DNA of 64,000 bases from Nostoc sp. RI_552 (GTDB lineage: Bacteria; Cyanobacteriota; Cyanobacteriia; Cyanobacteriales; Nostocaceae), in contig WGNO01000015.1 of the NCBI GenBank assembly GCA_016124525.1, positions 62,001 to 126,000 on the forward strand, read 5' to 3'. Positions 37,520 to 45,910 of this stretch are shown piece by piece. The stretch's first letter is position 1; each line of letters begins with the position of its first letter. Position numbers and translations under genes: made by a program. The notes beneath the pieces were generated by a model. That model was given only the letters and a program-made list of their open reading frames with translations, had not been told where the DNA came from and did not search any database.

Positions 37520-38611
37520 ATGTCAAAATTAAATTCTGACATTCGTGCCATCGCCTTTTATCTACCCCAATACCACCCCATTCCTGAAAATGATGAGTGG
37601 TGGGGTAAAGGCTTCACCGAATGGACAAACGTCACCAAAGCAAAGCCTTTATTTAAAGATCATTATCAACCTCACTTACCTGCTGACCTGGGATTTTATG
37701 ACCTAAGACTCCCTGAAACAAGGCAAGGCCAAGCAGACCTAGCACGGGAGTATGGTATACATGGATTTTGTTATTACCACTACTGGTTTAATGGTAAGCG
37801 ACTATTAGAGCGCCCCTTCAATGAAGTTTTAGAGTCAGGTAAACCCGACTTCCCCTTTTGTTTATGTTGGGCAAATGAGAACTGGACTCGCCGTTGGGAT
37901 GGTCAAGATCAAGAAATTCTAGCCGAGCAAGTCTATGGCGAAGAAAGCGATCGCCTGCATATGCAATGGTTAGTGAAAGCATTCCAGGACCCACGATACA
38001 TCCGCATTGATGGTAAGCCTCTATTCCTCGTGTATAGAACCACCAAAATTCCCAACCCTAAACAAACCACGGAAATTTGGCGAGAGGAAGCCCGTCGCCT
38101 TGGTGTGGGAGAATTATTTTTGTGCCGTGTGGAAAGTTTTGCACATGAGCATCAAGATCCCACCGCAGTAGGTTTTGATGCAGCAGTGGAGTTTCAACCA
38201 GATTGGTCAAACTTGCCCAGCCCTGTACAGGGAAGACTTAGGCGCTGGTTAAAACGGTTAAAGTTAATAAAGGCAAATCAACCTAACTACTACGATTACT
38301 CACAAATGGTTGAGCGGATGTTGCAGAAGCCATCCCCTGGTTATTTACGCTTTCCCTGCGTCACACCCTCCTGGGATAATACAGCTCGCCGTAAGCAAGG
38401 AGCTACAATACTTCATGGTTCAACCCCTGAAAAGTATGAACTTTGGCTCAGGTCTGTTTTACAAGAAACAGTAACTAACCCATCCCAGAAGGGCATAGTG
38501 TTCATCAATGCTTGGAACGAATGGGCTGAGGGCAATCATCTAGAACCCTGTCAGCGGTGGGGTCATGGCTATCTAGAAGCAACACGTCGAGCATTGAAGT
38601 ATATCAGTTAA
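37520..38611 (+). CDS. WbsX-type glycoside-hydrolase-99-like protein of O-antigen loci
   Basis: 363 residues. Begins RAIAFYLPQYHPIPENDEWWGKGFTEWTNV, the Glyco_tranf_WbsX signature, followed by YGIHGFCYYHYWFNGKRLLERP, FCLCWANENWTRRWDG and the C-terminal FINAWNEWAEGNHLEP. Family members occur in polysaccharide loci; their reaction (lipopolysaccharide glycan processing or transfer) is not settled. It is complete. Its last 300 bp and the following intergenic DNA plus the start of rfbB are duplicated at 62.4-63.3 kb. HIP1 octamer within. Confidence 0.92.
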   Translation: MSKLNSDIRAIAFYLPQYHPIPENDEWWGKGFTEWTNVTKAKPLFKDHYQPHLPADLGFYDLRLPETRQGQADLAREYGIHGFCYYHYWFNGKRLLERPFNEVLESGKPDFPFCLCWANENWTRRWDGQDQEILAEQVYGEESDRLHMQWLVKAFQDPRYIRIDGKPLFLVYRTTKIPNPKQTTEIWREEARRLGVGELFLCRVESFAHEHQDPTAVGFDAAVEFQPDWSNLPSPVQGRLRRWLKRLKLIKANQPNYYDYSQMVERMLQKPSPGYLRFPCVTPSWDNTARRKQGATILHGSTPEKYELWLRSVLQETVTNPSQKGIVFINAWNEWAEGNHLEPCQRWGHGYLEATRRALKYIS

Positions 38612-38760
38612 CAGCCAGACCTAAATCATCTGATTCAGATACCAACCCTTGAATGAACCCAAACCATCGCCATAGGCTAGAGGACAATGCCCCCAAAGTA
38701 TTAGAACTCATTGAAAAATATTTTTTGAAAAATACCTATTGACACCTAACAGTTAATTTA

Positions 38761-39825
38761 ATGAAATACCTAATCACCGGGGGTGCGGGATTTATTGGTT
38801 CTGCCGTGATTCGCTACTTAATAGCCAACACCCCCCACAGCATCATCAACGTTGATAAACTCACCTACGCAGGTAACTTAGAATCCCTCGCTACTATTAG
38901 CAGCAACCCCCGCTATTACTTCGAGAAAGTTGACATTTGCCATGGCTCATCCCTAGACCACATCCTGGAAACCCACCAACCCCAGGCCATCTTACACCTA
39001 GCCGCCGAGTCCCACGTTGATCGCTCCATCGACGGCCCCGCCGCCTTTATTCAAACCAACATCGTCGGTACTTACACCCTCCTAGAAGCCGCCCGGGCTT
39101 ATTGGCAAACTTTAGACCCCAGCGCCCAAGAGCAATTTCGCTTTCACCACATTTCCACAGATGAAGTCTATGGAGACTTACACACCACCGACGAACTATT
39201 TACGGAAACCACACCCTACGCCCCCAGTTCCCCCTACTCCGCCACTAAAGCCAGTTCCGACCATCTCGTGCGGGCGTGGTATCGTACCTATGGCCTCCCC
39301 ATCCTCATTACCAACTGTTCTAATAACTACGGTCCCTACCATTTCCCCGAAAAACTCATCCCCCTGATGATTCTCAACGCCCTGGATGGCAAACCTCTAC
39401 CAGTATATGGCAAAGGAGAGCAGATCCGGGACTGGCTATATGTAGATGATCATGCTCGAGCCCTATACACCGTAGTTACCCAAGGACAACCAGGGGAAAC
39501 CTACAACATTGGTGGACATAATGAACTGCGTAACATCGATGTTGTCCACATGATTTGTGACTTGTTGGAAGAATTAGCCCCCAACAAACCACCCGGAGTA
39601 AATCGCTACACAGACTTAATTACCTTTGTGAGCGATCGCCCGGGTCATGATTATCGCTATGCTATTGATGCCGGTAAAATTCGCCAACAACTGGGGTGGG
39701 AACCCCAAGAAACCTTTGCCACAGGTATCCGCAAAACCGTCCTCTGGTATCTCCACCACCGAGACTGGTGTGAGCGAGCTTTAGAAGGTAAGTATCAAAG
39801 ACAGCGACTGGGATTCAAGCAATGA
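38761..39825 (+). CDS. rfbB: dTDP-glucose 4,6-dehydratase
   Basis: Second step of dTDP-L-rhamnose synthesis; makes dTDP-4-keto-6-deoxyglucose. 354 residues, family length. Rossmann GGAGFIGS at 7-14, [21 protein letters not shown], the catalytic Tyr159-Lys163 (PYSATKA), [15 protein letters not shown] and [12 protein letters not shown] equivalents ([13 protein letters not shown]). The coding strand is C-rich. Its first 350 bp are present again at 62996 as a truncated copy and an internal stretch appears at 62.26 kb. It also could supply the 4-keto intermediate for the aminotransferase at 56.8 kb. Confidence 0.97.
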   Translation: MKYLITGGAGFIGSAVIRYLIANTPHSIINVDKLTYAGNLESLATISSNPRYYFEKVDICHGSSLDHILETHQPQAILHLAAESHVDRSIDGPAAFIQTNIVGTYTLLEAARAYWQTLDPSAQEQFRFHHISTDEVYGDLHTTDELFTETTPYAPSSPYSATKASSDHLVRAWYRTYGLPILITNCSNNYGPYHFPEKLIPLMILNALDGKPLPVYGKGEQIRDWLYVDDHARALYTVVTQGQPGETYNIGGHNELRNIDVVHMICDLLEELAPNKPPGVNRYTDLITFVSDRPGHDYRYAIDAGKIRQQLGWEPQETFATGIRKTVLWYLHHRDWCERALEGKYQRQRLGFKQ

Positions 39826-39935
39826 AAGGCACAGATAAACACTGCATTACCAAGAAAGTCAGGCACTTGCCTTTACCCCATGAACATTGAGAATGTTCAT
39901 ACTATACAAATGCAAATTTAACAACTACTTAGCCC

Positions 39936-40862
39936 ATGAAAGGTATAATACTCGCCGGTGGATCAGGGACGCGCCTCTACCCTCTTACTCAAGTTGTGAG
40001 CAAACAGCTCATGCCTGTATACGACAAACCGATGATCTACTATCCCCTATCCCTGCTAATGCTGGCAGATATTCGAGATATCTTGATCATCTCCACCCCA
40101 GAGCATTTACCCCTATTTCGCCAGCTCCTCCAAGATGGTAGCCAGTGGGGTTTACAATTTAGCTATGTGGAGCAACCCTATCCAGGGGGATTAGCCGAAG
40201 CATTCATCCTGGGGAAATCATTTATTGGCAACGAGCCAGTTTGTCTTGTCCTAGGGGACAATATTTTGTATGGTCATGGCTTAGTAGATGTGCTGCGACA
40301 AGCAACTCAACTTCAACAAGGAGCGGCTGTATTTGGCTATCAGGTAGCCGACCCCCAACGATATGGCGTAATTTCCTTTGATGAAAATGGTCGTGTCCTC
40401 AGCTTTGAAGAAAAACCCCAACATCCCAAATCAAACTATGCCGTCCCCGGTATTTACTTCTACGACTCCCAAGTGTGCCACCTCGCAGCTACCCTCAAAC
40501 CCTCCAAGCGAGGAGAACTAGAAATTACCGACCTCAACCAGCTCTACCTCAACCGAGAACAGCTTCAGGTGTGCTTATTAGGTCGCGGTTATGCCTGGTT
40601 AGACACGGGGACTCACGAATCACTCCACCAAGCCGCCAGCTTTATTCAAACCTTGGAAGAACGACAAGGGCTAAAAATTGCCTGTGTAGAGGAAATTGCT
40701 TACCAACAGGGTTACATTGATGCAGAGCATCTACACCAACTAGCCCAACCCCTAGCCAAGAGCAGCTACGGAAAATATCTGATGCAGCTGTTAAAAGCAA
40801 CCCCACCCCAAATATTAGAGGTGAATAACTCCACCTTACTTGCAGCTTCAATTTCAATTTAA
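39936..40862 (+). CDS. rfbA: Glucose-1-phosphate thymidylyltransferase
   Basis: First step of the dTDP-rhamnose pathway: dTTP plus glucose 1-phosphate gives dTDP-glucose. 308 residues. [18 protein letters not shown] is the nucleotidyl-transferase signature, followed by [56 protein letters not shown]. All residues of the RmlA active site visible by eye are intact. Located 110 bp after rfbB in the same orientation. Confidence 0.97.
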   Translation: MKGIILAGGSGTRLYPLTQVVSKQLMPVYDKPMIYYPLSLLMLADIRDILIISTPEHLPLFRQLLQDGSQWGLQFSYVEQPYPGGLAEAFILGKSFIGNEPVCLVLGDNILYGHGLVDVLRQATQLQQGAAVFGYQVADPQRYGVISFDENGRVLSFEEKPQHPKSNYAVPGIYFYDSQVCHLAATLKPSKRGELEITDLNQLYLNREQLQVCLLGRGYAWLDTGTHESLHQAASFIQTLEERQGLKIACVEEIAYQQGYIDAEHLHQLAQPLAKSSYGKYLMQLLKATPPQILEVNNSTLLAASISI

Positions 40863-40901
40863 TACACCAATACCTTCGCCAAAATCAAAAATATCTTAAG
40901 T

Positions 40902-40974
40902 AGGTTGCATTGAGGCACGAAAGCCAACAAATACGTTGAGTTTACCTTGGGTTTCACTTCGTTCAACCCAACCT
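40902..40974. repeat. Dispersed intergenic hairpin repeat
   Basis: Starts AGGTTGCATTGAGG and ends GGGTTTCACTTCGTTCAACCC-AACCT. Such GGTTGGGTTGAACG-AAGTGAAACCC elements are common between cyanobacterial genes; the ends (AGGTTG/CAACCT) pair. It sits between rfbA and rfbC. Confidence 0.6.
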
Positions 40975-41036
40975 AGGGAAGAATGGCAAAGGTATTTAAT
41001 ACACTTAACTTAATTTAACTTAATTTAATTTCAGTC

Positions 41037-41588
41037 ATGAAAGTTTTACCTACTGAAATTCCTGAAGTTCTCATCATAGAACCTCCCTGTTTTCAAGACG
41101 ACCGGGGCTTTTTTATCATCAGCTACCAAGAACAAGGCCTGAGAGAACAAGCCGGTATATCCCTACCCTTCATTCAAGACAATCACTCTCGTTCTGTGCG
41201 TCAGGTTTTGCGGGGAATGCACTATCAAACCCAGCATCCCCAAGGTAAGCTGGTGCGAGTTGTGGCCGGAGAGGTGTTTGATGTGGTTGTGGATGTGCGA
41301 GTGGGTTCTAGCACCTTTGGCCAATGGGTGGGAGTCCATCTCAGCGCTGATAATCACCGGATGATGTGGGTACCGCCAGGGTTCGCCCACGGCTTTTTGG
41401 TACTGTCAGATTATGCTGATTTTTTATATAAAGTCACAGACATCTACGCCCCCCAATATGAAAGAACTTTGGCTTGGAATGACCCAGATGTAGGTATTAA
41501 CTGGCCGTTATCAGATCCTCCTCTGCTGTCAAAGAAAGACGAACAAGGGCTGAAACTCCAAGATGTCATCAAGGAATCCACTGTATGA
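41037..41588 (+). CDS. rfbC: dTDP-4-dehydrorhamnose 3,5-epimerase
   Basis: Third step of dTDP-L-rhamnose synthesis. 183 residues, cupin fold. Seen: FQDDRGFFIISY, FIQDNHSRSVRQVLRGMHYQ (with the catalytic His in RGMHYQ), GKLVRVVAGEVFDVVVDVR, PPGFAHGFLVLSD and YKVTDIYAPQYERTLAWNDPDVGI. The next gene's ATG overlaps its stop by four bases. A second, clearly diverged rfbC lies at 63.4 kb. Confidence 0.97.
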   Translation: MKVLPTEIPEVLIIEPPCFQDDRGFFIISYQEQGLREQAGISLPFIQDNHSRSVRQVLRGMHYQTQHPQGKLVRVVAGEVFDVVVDVRVGSSTFGQWVGVHLSADNHRMMWVPPGFAHGFLVLSDYADFLYKVTDIYAPQYERTLAWNDPDVGINWPLSDPPLLSKKDEQGLKLQDVIKESTV

Positions 41589-42472
41589 GAATCTTGTTAA
41601 TCGGTGCTAATGGTCAAGTGGCTTGGGAGCTACAGCGCACTTTAATGCCCTTGGGTGAAGTAATAGCCCTAGGACGCAATACTCCTGGCTTACAGTTAGA
41701 TATTGCCGATTTAGAATCAGTTCGTCGGGTTATCCAAGAAATACATCCCCATGTGATTGTTAACCCTGCGGCTTACACGGCTGTAGACAAAGCTGAGTCA
41801 GAACCTGAGTTGGCTATGGTGGTTAATGGCATAGCACCGGGAGTCATGGCAGAAGAAGCCAAACGCCTGAACATTCCCCTGATTCACTACTCCACAGACT
41901 ATGTGTTTTCTGGTCAACAGCAAACACCCTACAAGGAAACTGATCAAACAAATCCCCAGAATGTCTATGGTCAGACTAAGTTGGCAGGAGAACAAGCCAT
42001 TCAAGCTGTGGGGGGGAAATACTTCATTTTCCGCACCAGCTGGGTCTACGGCCTGCACAGCAAAAACTTTTTGCTCACCATCCTCAAACTAGCACGAGAA
42101 CGGGAAGAATTACGGGTAGTGAATGATCAAATTGGTGCGCCCACTTGGAGCCGAGCCATCGCCGAGATAACTAGCCAAATTTTAGCCCAGGGGATGGGAA
42201 ATTTGTCTGAGTTTAGCCATGGCCGTACCGGACTATATCATCTCAGCGCCAGTGGTGAAACTTCTTGGTATGATTTTACCCAGGCAATTCTCCGCCTTGA
42301 CCCAAAAAGTGCAGAACACCTAGTCCAAAGGGTAATTGCTATCCCCACGGAACAATATCCCACACCAGCCCAGCGCCCGGCTAACTCTCTGTTAGATAAC
42401 AGCAAACTTATTCAAAATTTTGGTTTGGTTTTGCCCCATTGGCATAAGTCCTTAGAACTCGCCTTTGAGTAG
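41585..42472 (+). CDS. rfbD: dTDP-4-dehydrorhamnose reductase
   Basis: Last step of dTDP-L-rhamnose synthesis. 295 residues with GANGQVAWEL nucleotide loop, NPAAYTAVDKAE, STDYVFSGQQQTPYKE, the YGQTKLAGE catalytic Tyr/Lys motif, and FRTSWVYGLHSKNF. Translation is coupled to rfbC through an ATGA overlap. Its last 25 codons reappear as a displaced fragment at 44.4 kb. Confidence 0.97.
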   Translation: MRILLIGANGQVAWELQRTLMPLGEVIALGRNTPGLQLDIADLESVRRVIQEIHPHVIVNPAAYTAVDKAESEPELAMVVNGIAPGVMAEEAKRLNIPLIHYSTDYVFSGQQQTPYKETDQTNPQNVYGQTKLAGEQAIQAVGGKYFIFRTSWVYGLHSKNFLLTILKLAREREELRVVNDQIGAPTWSRAIAEITSQILAQGMGNLSEFSHGRTGLYHLSASGETSWYDFTQAILRLDPKSAEHLVQRVIAIPTEQYPTPAQRPANSLLDNSKLIQNFGLVLPHWHKSLELAFE

Positions 42473-42503
42473 TGGAAACACATAAAATAAACAGTCAGTG
42501 AAA

Positions 42504-42563
42504 ATGCCAAAAGTTAGTGTCATTCTTCCCAATTATAACCACCCTCGATTTTTAGAGCAGGGC
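42504..42563 (+). pseudogene. 5' fragment of a GT2 glycosyltransferase
   Basis: ATG at 42504 begins MPKVSVILPNYNHPRFLEQ, the canonical start of a family 2 glycosyltransferase, but the frame then runs into the dispersed repeat after about 20 codons. A near-identical fragment lies at 44349. The rest of the gene was probably lost when repeat sequence entered. Confidence 0.8.
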
Positions 42564-42599
42564 ATTAGGGCAATCTGCTTCCAACACTGCGGGGGTCAT

Positions 42600-42890
42600 G
42601 GCCACCCGTATTGGGTACACAGCTAGGTAAACCAGCCAAGAGCCAAAGGTTAAAACCCCTGTGTGAAAGCTCAAGCCGATTGAAATCGGCTACATTGTCT
42701 AGGTGATGGCAAATATGAGGTTAATTGGGTATTAGGGCGGTCTGCTGGGCAGCACAGCGAGAGCCATCGCTTGGGTGGGGGAGCTACAGGCTAGGCAAAC
42801 CAGTGGGTTTTTAACGGACTATGGCTAACGCCACGCCACCGCTATCGGCTATTAGCCAGGGAATGAATTCCCCGGCTGCCTTTGCTGTGT
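42600..42890. repeat. Dispersed repeat family 1, copy A
   Basis: Begins ATTGGGTACACAGCTAGG; contains AGCCGAT-TGAA-ATCGGCT (42674-42691), then CTACATTGTCTAGGTGATGG, and later GGCTAACGCCACGCCACCGC and GAATTCCCCGGCT. Copies B (43.57 kb) and C (53.59 kb) share blocks in the same order. No open frame. Confidence 0.85.
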
Positions 42891-42934
42891 TTTATGTGTG
42901 TTTTACAATTGACGGGGAGCGATATATTTGTTTA

Positions 42935-43075
42935 GTTGACTGTTGACTGTCCAAGTTGTGCGTCAGTGATACAAAATTTGAGGAATTAATGACTCTATTC
43001 TTAATAGACAATGAACTTTATCTGGGTAAAACGCAAAAATTGTAAATTTTTATTGCAGGATTCAACACTTCTGAT
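42935..43075. repeat. Dispersed repeat family 2, copy 1 (with TTGACTG heptads)
   Basis: Two GTTGACT heptads, then CCAAGTTGTGCGTCAGTGATA and about 110 bp ending in CAACACTTCTG. The same 140 bp recurs at 48.38 kb with three heptads and only a few base changes. It lies immediately upstream of hicA. Confidence 0.85.
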
Positions 43076-43080
43076 TTGTT

Positions 43081-43110
43081 TAATAACTTTTAATAACTTT
43101 TAATAACTTT
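43081..43110. promoter_or_regulatory. Three tandem copies of TAATAACTTT before hicA
   Basis: Perfect 10-bp direct repeat, three times, ending 7 bp before the hicA ATG. A 10-bp period places each copy on the same face of the helix, so it could be a HicB operator, or a simple slippage tract. Confidence 0.6.
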
Positions 43111-43117
43111 TAATTCA

Positions 43118-43324
43118 ATGCCTAGAAAAATTCGAGAACTAAAGGCAATGTTGTTAAAAGCTGGATTTATCCAACGGACTGGTAAAGGTAGTCACACAAT
43201 CTGGATTCACGAAAAAATGCCAGATATGCCGATGACAATTGCAGGTAAGGATGGTGACGATGCTAAAATCTATTTAGAGAAACAAGTTAAACAAAGACTC
43301 GCAAGACTAGAAGAATTGCAATGA
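43118..43324 (+). CDS. hicA: HicA-type mRNA interferase toxin
   Basis: 68 residues, typical HicA length. Double-stranded RNA-binding-like fold; begins MPRKIRELKAMLLKAGF and carries the catalytic His26 in GKGSHTIWIH. The C-terminus is LARLEELQ. It cleaves mRNA when not bound by HicB. Overlaps hicB by four bases, toxin first as in the usual HicAB order. It is enclosed by dispersed repeats in the middle of the polysaccharide locus. Confidence 0.9.
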   Translation: MPRKIRELKAMLLKAGFIQRTGKGSHTIWIHEKMPDMPMTIAGKDGDDAKIYLEKQVKQRLARLEELQ

Positions 43325-43548
43325 ATTTACATTACAGTATGATTATTTTCTGGTCTCAAGAGGATAACTGCTATGTAGTCCACCTCCCTGACTTTCCTTT
43401 TCAAGATATCCACACCCACGGGAATAGTTATGAGGAAGCAGCCAAACATGGCCAGCAAGTAATTGAAAGTTATCTTCAGCTTTACCAAGAAAATAACCAA
43501 CCTCTACCCCAGGCTAAAAACCCCTTGGAATATCTTCAGGTAGCATAA
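43321..43548 (+). CDS. hicB: HicB-type antitoxin
   Basis: 75 residues, the short HicB form with the partial RNase H-like fold: MIIFWSQEDNCYVVHLPDFP, then THGNSYEEAAKHGQQVIESYL. No C-terminal DNA-binding domain (ribbon-helix-helix or HTH) is visible, so autorepression may be weak or need another factor. Translationally coupled to hicA through ATGA. Confidence 0.9.
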   Translation: MNLHYSMIIFWSQEDNCYVVHLPDFPFQDIHTHGNSYEEAAKHGQQVIESYLQLYQENNQPLPQAKNPLEYLQVA

Positions 43549-43564
43549 CCACTTAGGATCCATA

Positions 43565-43795
43565 GCCTCCCATATTGGGTACACAGCTGGGTAAACTAGC
43601 CAAGATCCAGGGGTTAAAACCCCTGTGTGAAAGCTCAAGCCGGTTGAAACCGGCTACATTGTCTAGGTGATGGCAAATATTAGATTTATTGGGCCCTTAG
43701 TCCATCGCCTTGCAGCAGCCCTAGTGAGTTTTTTAACCAACTATGGCTAACGCCACGCTACCGCTATCAGCTATGAGCCTCAGCTATGAGCCAAG
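43565..43795. repeat. Dispersed repeat family 1, copy B
   Basis: ATTGGGTACACAGCTGGG, perfect palindrome CAGGGGTTAAAACCCCTG at 43608-43625, hairpin AGCCGGT-TGAA-ACCGGCT at 43638-43655, then CTACATTGTCTAGGTGATGG and GGCTAACGCCACGCTACCGC. The hairpin pair A-T of copy A is G-C here. Confidence 0.85.
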
Positions 43796-43801
43796 GAAAA
43801 A

Positions 43802-43945
43802 GAACGCATTCGGCCCTGTTTATTAAATCTGGGAAAGCCATGATTTTCTTCCCACATACTGATAGAAGCTTTTTCTAGTCGTCTTAATGTTTGCTACAAA
43901 GATTGATCATTAACACATTTTAAATACTCATTTTCTTTGCGTGCA
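43802..43945 (-). pseudogene. tnpB N-terminal remnant
   Basis: Minus strand reads RKENEYLKCVNDQSL-stop-QTLRRLEKASISMWEE, then GFPRFNKQGRMRS, matching the N-terminal helical region of IS200/IS605-type TnpB (LQQSLRNLEKAF..FPRFK). One in-frame TAG; the rest of the gene is absent. It is a different fragment from that at 24.3 kb. From 43946 to 44348 I see no gene. Confidence 0.75.
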
Positions 43946-44348
43946 ACAGTCAGAGACTTACATTAACTTGCAAATGTGGGGCGAGGTGCATGAGCAGGGA
44001 TGATGTAAGAACTACGAATACTGCAAGCATTTACCTGACAACTACGAGACTGATTCTAGTCTTTGCGCTCTGGCAAAGCATGGTTGCAAACCCACCGAGG
44101 GGTTTGTAACCATTCTTAAAATATTGCCATTTGTTTTTGATTTGGTTTGAGTTTAAATTCGTAAGTCAGATTAAACACTTGCATCACCTTTTAGTAACAT
44201 GATACATTGAGGTCAATATTTCTTAAGACGATTTTTAGGAATGCGACTGAAGTTGCTATCGCACTACACCCCCATAGTTAGAAGCTAGGCGCACTGTGTG
44301 CGTTTTTCGTTAAGTGGTGGAAGTAAATAAAGTAAACAGTCACTGAAA

Positions 44349-44478
44349 ATGCCAAGAGTTAGTGTTATTATTCGCAATTATAACCACCCTCGATTTTTAG
44401 AGCAGCCCGCAGTAATTCCTATTCCCACAGAACAATATCCCACACCAGCCCAGCCTTCAGCTAACTTTTTGTTGAATA
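44349..44478 (+). pseudogene. Chimeric fragment: GT2 start joined to rfbD 3' end
   Basis: 44349-44404 encodes MPRVSVIIRNYNHPRFLEQ, a copy of the fragment at 42504, with the same upstream DNA (AAACAGTCACTGAAA). It runs directly into AVIPIPTEQYPTPAQPSANFLL, matching residues near the end of RfbD. In the intact region the order is rfbD end then GT2 start, so the order here is swapped, as expected after tandem duplication with loss of the middle. Confidence 0.8.
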
Positions 44479-44505
44479 GTGGAAAATCTAACTGGAAGTA
44501 AGCAA

Positions 44506-45519
44506 GTGAAATATCCATTGATTGAGCCAGTTACACAAGAATATCAAAGACCATTTTGGTCGGTGATGATTCCCGCCTATAACGGCACAAAATACTTAGA
44601 GCAAACACTAAAAAGCGTCCTAGTCCAAGATCCAGGGCCGGATGAAATGCAAATTGAAGTGGTAGATGATTGCTCTACTAAAGATGATCCCGAAGAACTT
44701 GTACAAGACATAGGTAAAGGTCGAATTTCCTTTTTTAGAAATCCTCAAAATGTTGGTCTGTTATCTAATTGGGATACTTGTATTCGGCGTGCCCATGGTC
44801 ACTGGGTTCACATTCTTCATCAAGATGATTTAGTCTTGTCAGGGTTTTATGAGCAGTTACGAGCAGGAATACAAAAAGAATCCTCAGTGGGAGCAGCCTT
44901 TTGCCGTCACAGTTATATTAACGAAAAGAATGAATGCCTATTTTTATCTTTGCCTGAAAGAGAAACACCTGGTATTCTTACTGACTGGCTACAACTTATT
45001 GCCACAATGCAACGAGTGCAATTCCCTTCCATAGTAGTCAAGCGTAATACTTATGAGGGGTTAGGAGGATTTTGTACCGAAGCCCGATCTGCTGCCGATT
45101 GGGAAATGTGGAAACGAATTGCGGCTCACTACCCAATTTGGTATGAGCCTCAAATTTTAGCGAGTTTTCGTCTACACTCTAGCTCAGAATCTTCTCGCTT
45201 AATTAGGACAGGAGCTAATATTGCTGATACACGTAAAGCTATTGAAATTTCTAGATTGTATTTACCTCATACCATTAGCCAAAAAGTAACAACGCAAGCG
45301 AAAGAATATTATGCCATTGATGCCATTAAGCGGGCTAATACATTAATTAATCAAGATGATTTTGAAGCAGCTATTGCTCAAATTAAAGAAGGACTTAAAT
45401 GTAGTTACTCTTTTAAAGTCATCTTTTTCCTGATTTATTACAAAGTCATCTTTTTCCTGATTTATTACTCTGTCTTGTGGGTTCTCCCTTCAGTGAAGAA
45501 GAAAATAAAAAACTCCTGA
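44506..45519 (+). CDS. Family 2 glycosyltransferase with altered C-terminus
   Basis: About 337 residues from the GTG at 44506 (GGAAGTAAGCAA ahead); a GTG at 44479 lies inside the rfbD fragment and is less likely. GT-A fold: SVMIPAYNGTKYLEQTLKSVL, VVDDCSTKDDPEEL, and the DxD-like HQDD in WVHILHQDDLVLSGF; RSAADWEMWKRIA is the acceptor-side motif. The end is abnormal: a 27-bp in-frame tandem duplication gives KVIFFLIYY twice, and the last 20 residues are read from a GT4 gene fragment in the wrong frame. The catalytic part is intact, so it may still work. Confidence 0.85.
   Translation: MKYPLIEPVTQEYQRPFWSVMIPAYNGTKYLEQTLKSVLVQDPGPDEMQIEVVDDCSTKDDPEELVQDIGKGRISFFRNPQNVGLLSNWDTCIRRAHGHWVHILHQDDLVLSGFYEQLRAGIQKESSVGAAFCRHSYINEKNECLFLSLPERETPGILTDWLQLIATMQRVQFPSIVVKRNTYEGLGGFCTEARSAADWEMWKRIAAHYPIWYEPQILASFRLHSSSESSRLIRTGANIADTRKAIEISRLYLPHTISQKVTTQAKEYYAIDAIKRANTLINQDDFEAAIAQIKEGLKCSYSFKVIFFLIYYKVIFFLIYYSVLWVLPSVKKKIKNS
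45415..45468. repeat. 27-bp perfect tandem duplication in the GT2 gene
   Basis: Units at 45415-45441 and 45442-45468, starting AAAGTCATC and ending TTTATTAC. Being a multiple of three, it keeps the frame and doubles a hydrophobic 9-residue segment. Confidence 0.9.
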
Positions 45520-45605
45520 ATTAAATCTTAGTGATAATATTCAAAACTATGGTGCAGTAGGTGGCTTTTCATCTGGCTAAACTTTATAACTCAAGGGCGG
45601 ATAAG
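45455..45605 (+). pseudogene. GT4 fragment, partial copy of the 53.1-kb pseudogene
   Basis: CCTGATTTATTACTCTGT and about 140 following bases match 53116-53260 closely (CTCCCTTCAGT, CAAAACTATGGTGCAGTAGG, GGCTAAACTTTATAACTCAAG), with small indels. It supplies the tail and stop of the upstream GT2 frame. From 45606 to 45709 nothing is recognised. Confidence 0.8.
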
Positions 45606-45709
45606 ATGACTCACAGCAAAAAAACAGCTATTAAAACCCATTGTATACATCCAATACACCAACCCTGCAATCTATGTTGGTAAAGATTTGCCAGGTAGCT
45701 AATTATTGA

Positions 45710-45865
45710 GATGCTCATGGTTTATTTGCTTTCTCTGGTATTCTTTTTAACCATGAATCTCCCTTGCGTCCAGAAAGATTTGTGACCCAGAAAGTGGTCG
45801 CTACTCCTTGTCCCATCGCCCAAGGTAGTCAAGAAAAACCGTAGTTAGGCAATAGTAAAACGCAA
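45710..45865 (+). pseudogene. Fragment of GDP-mannose 4,6-dehydratase
   Basis: Reads DAHGLFAFSGILFNHESPLR, PERFVTQKVVATP, CPIAQGSQEKP-stop-LGNSKTQ, the conserved middle of Gmd (GILFNHESPxRGExFVTRKI..LGN). About 50 codons, one in-frame stop. No intact gmd is present in the window. Confidence 0.8.
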
Positions 45866-45910
45866 CTTTTATAAACCATTTTTTATAAACCATTATGCAA
45901 ATCATCAAGA

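Noticed and set aside
43946..44348. Continuation of the tnpB remnant
   Set aside because: No further TnpB-like residues could be followed beyond 43945.
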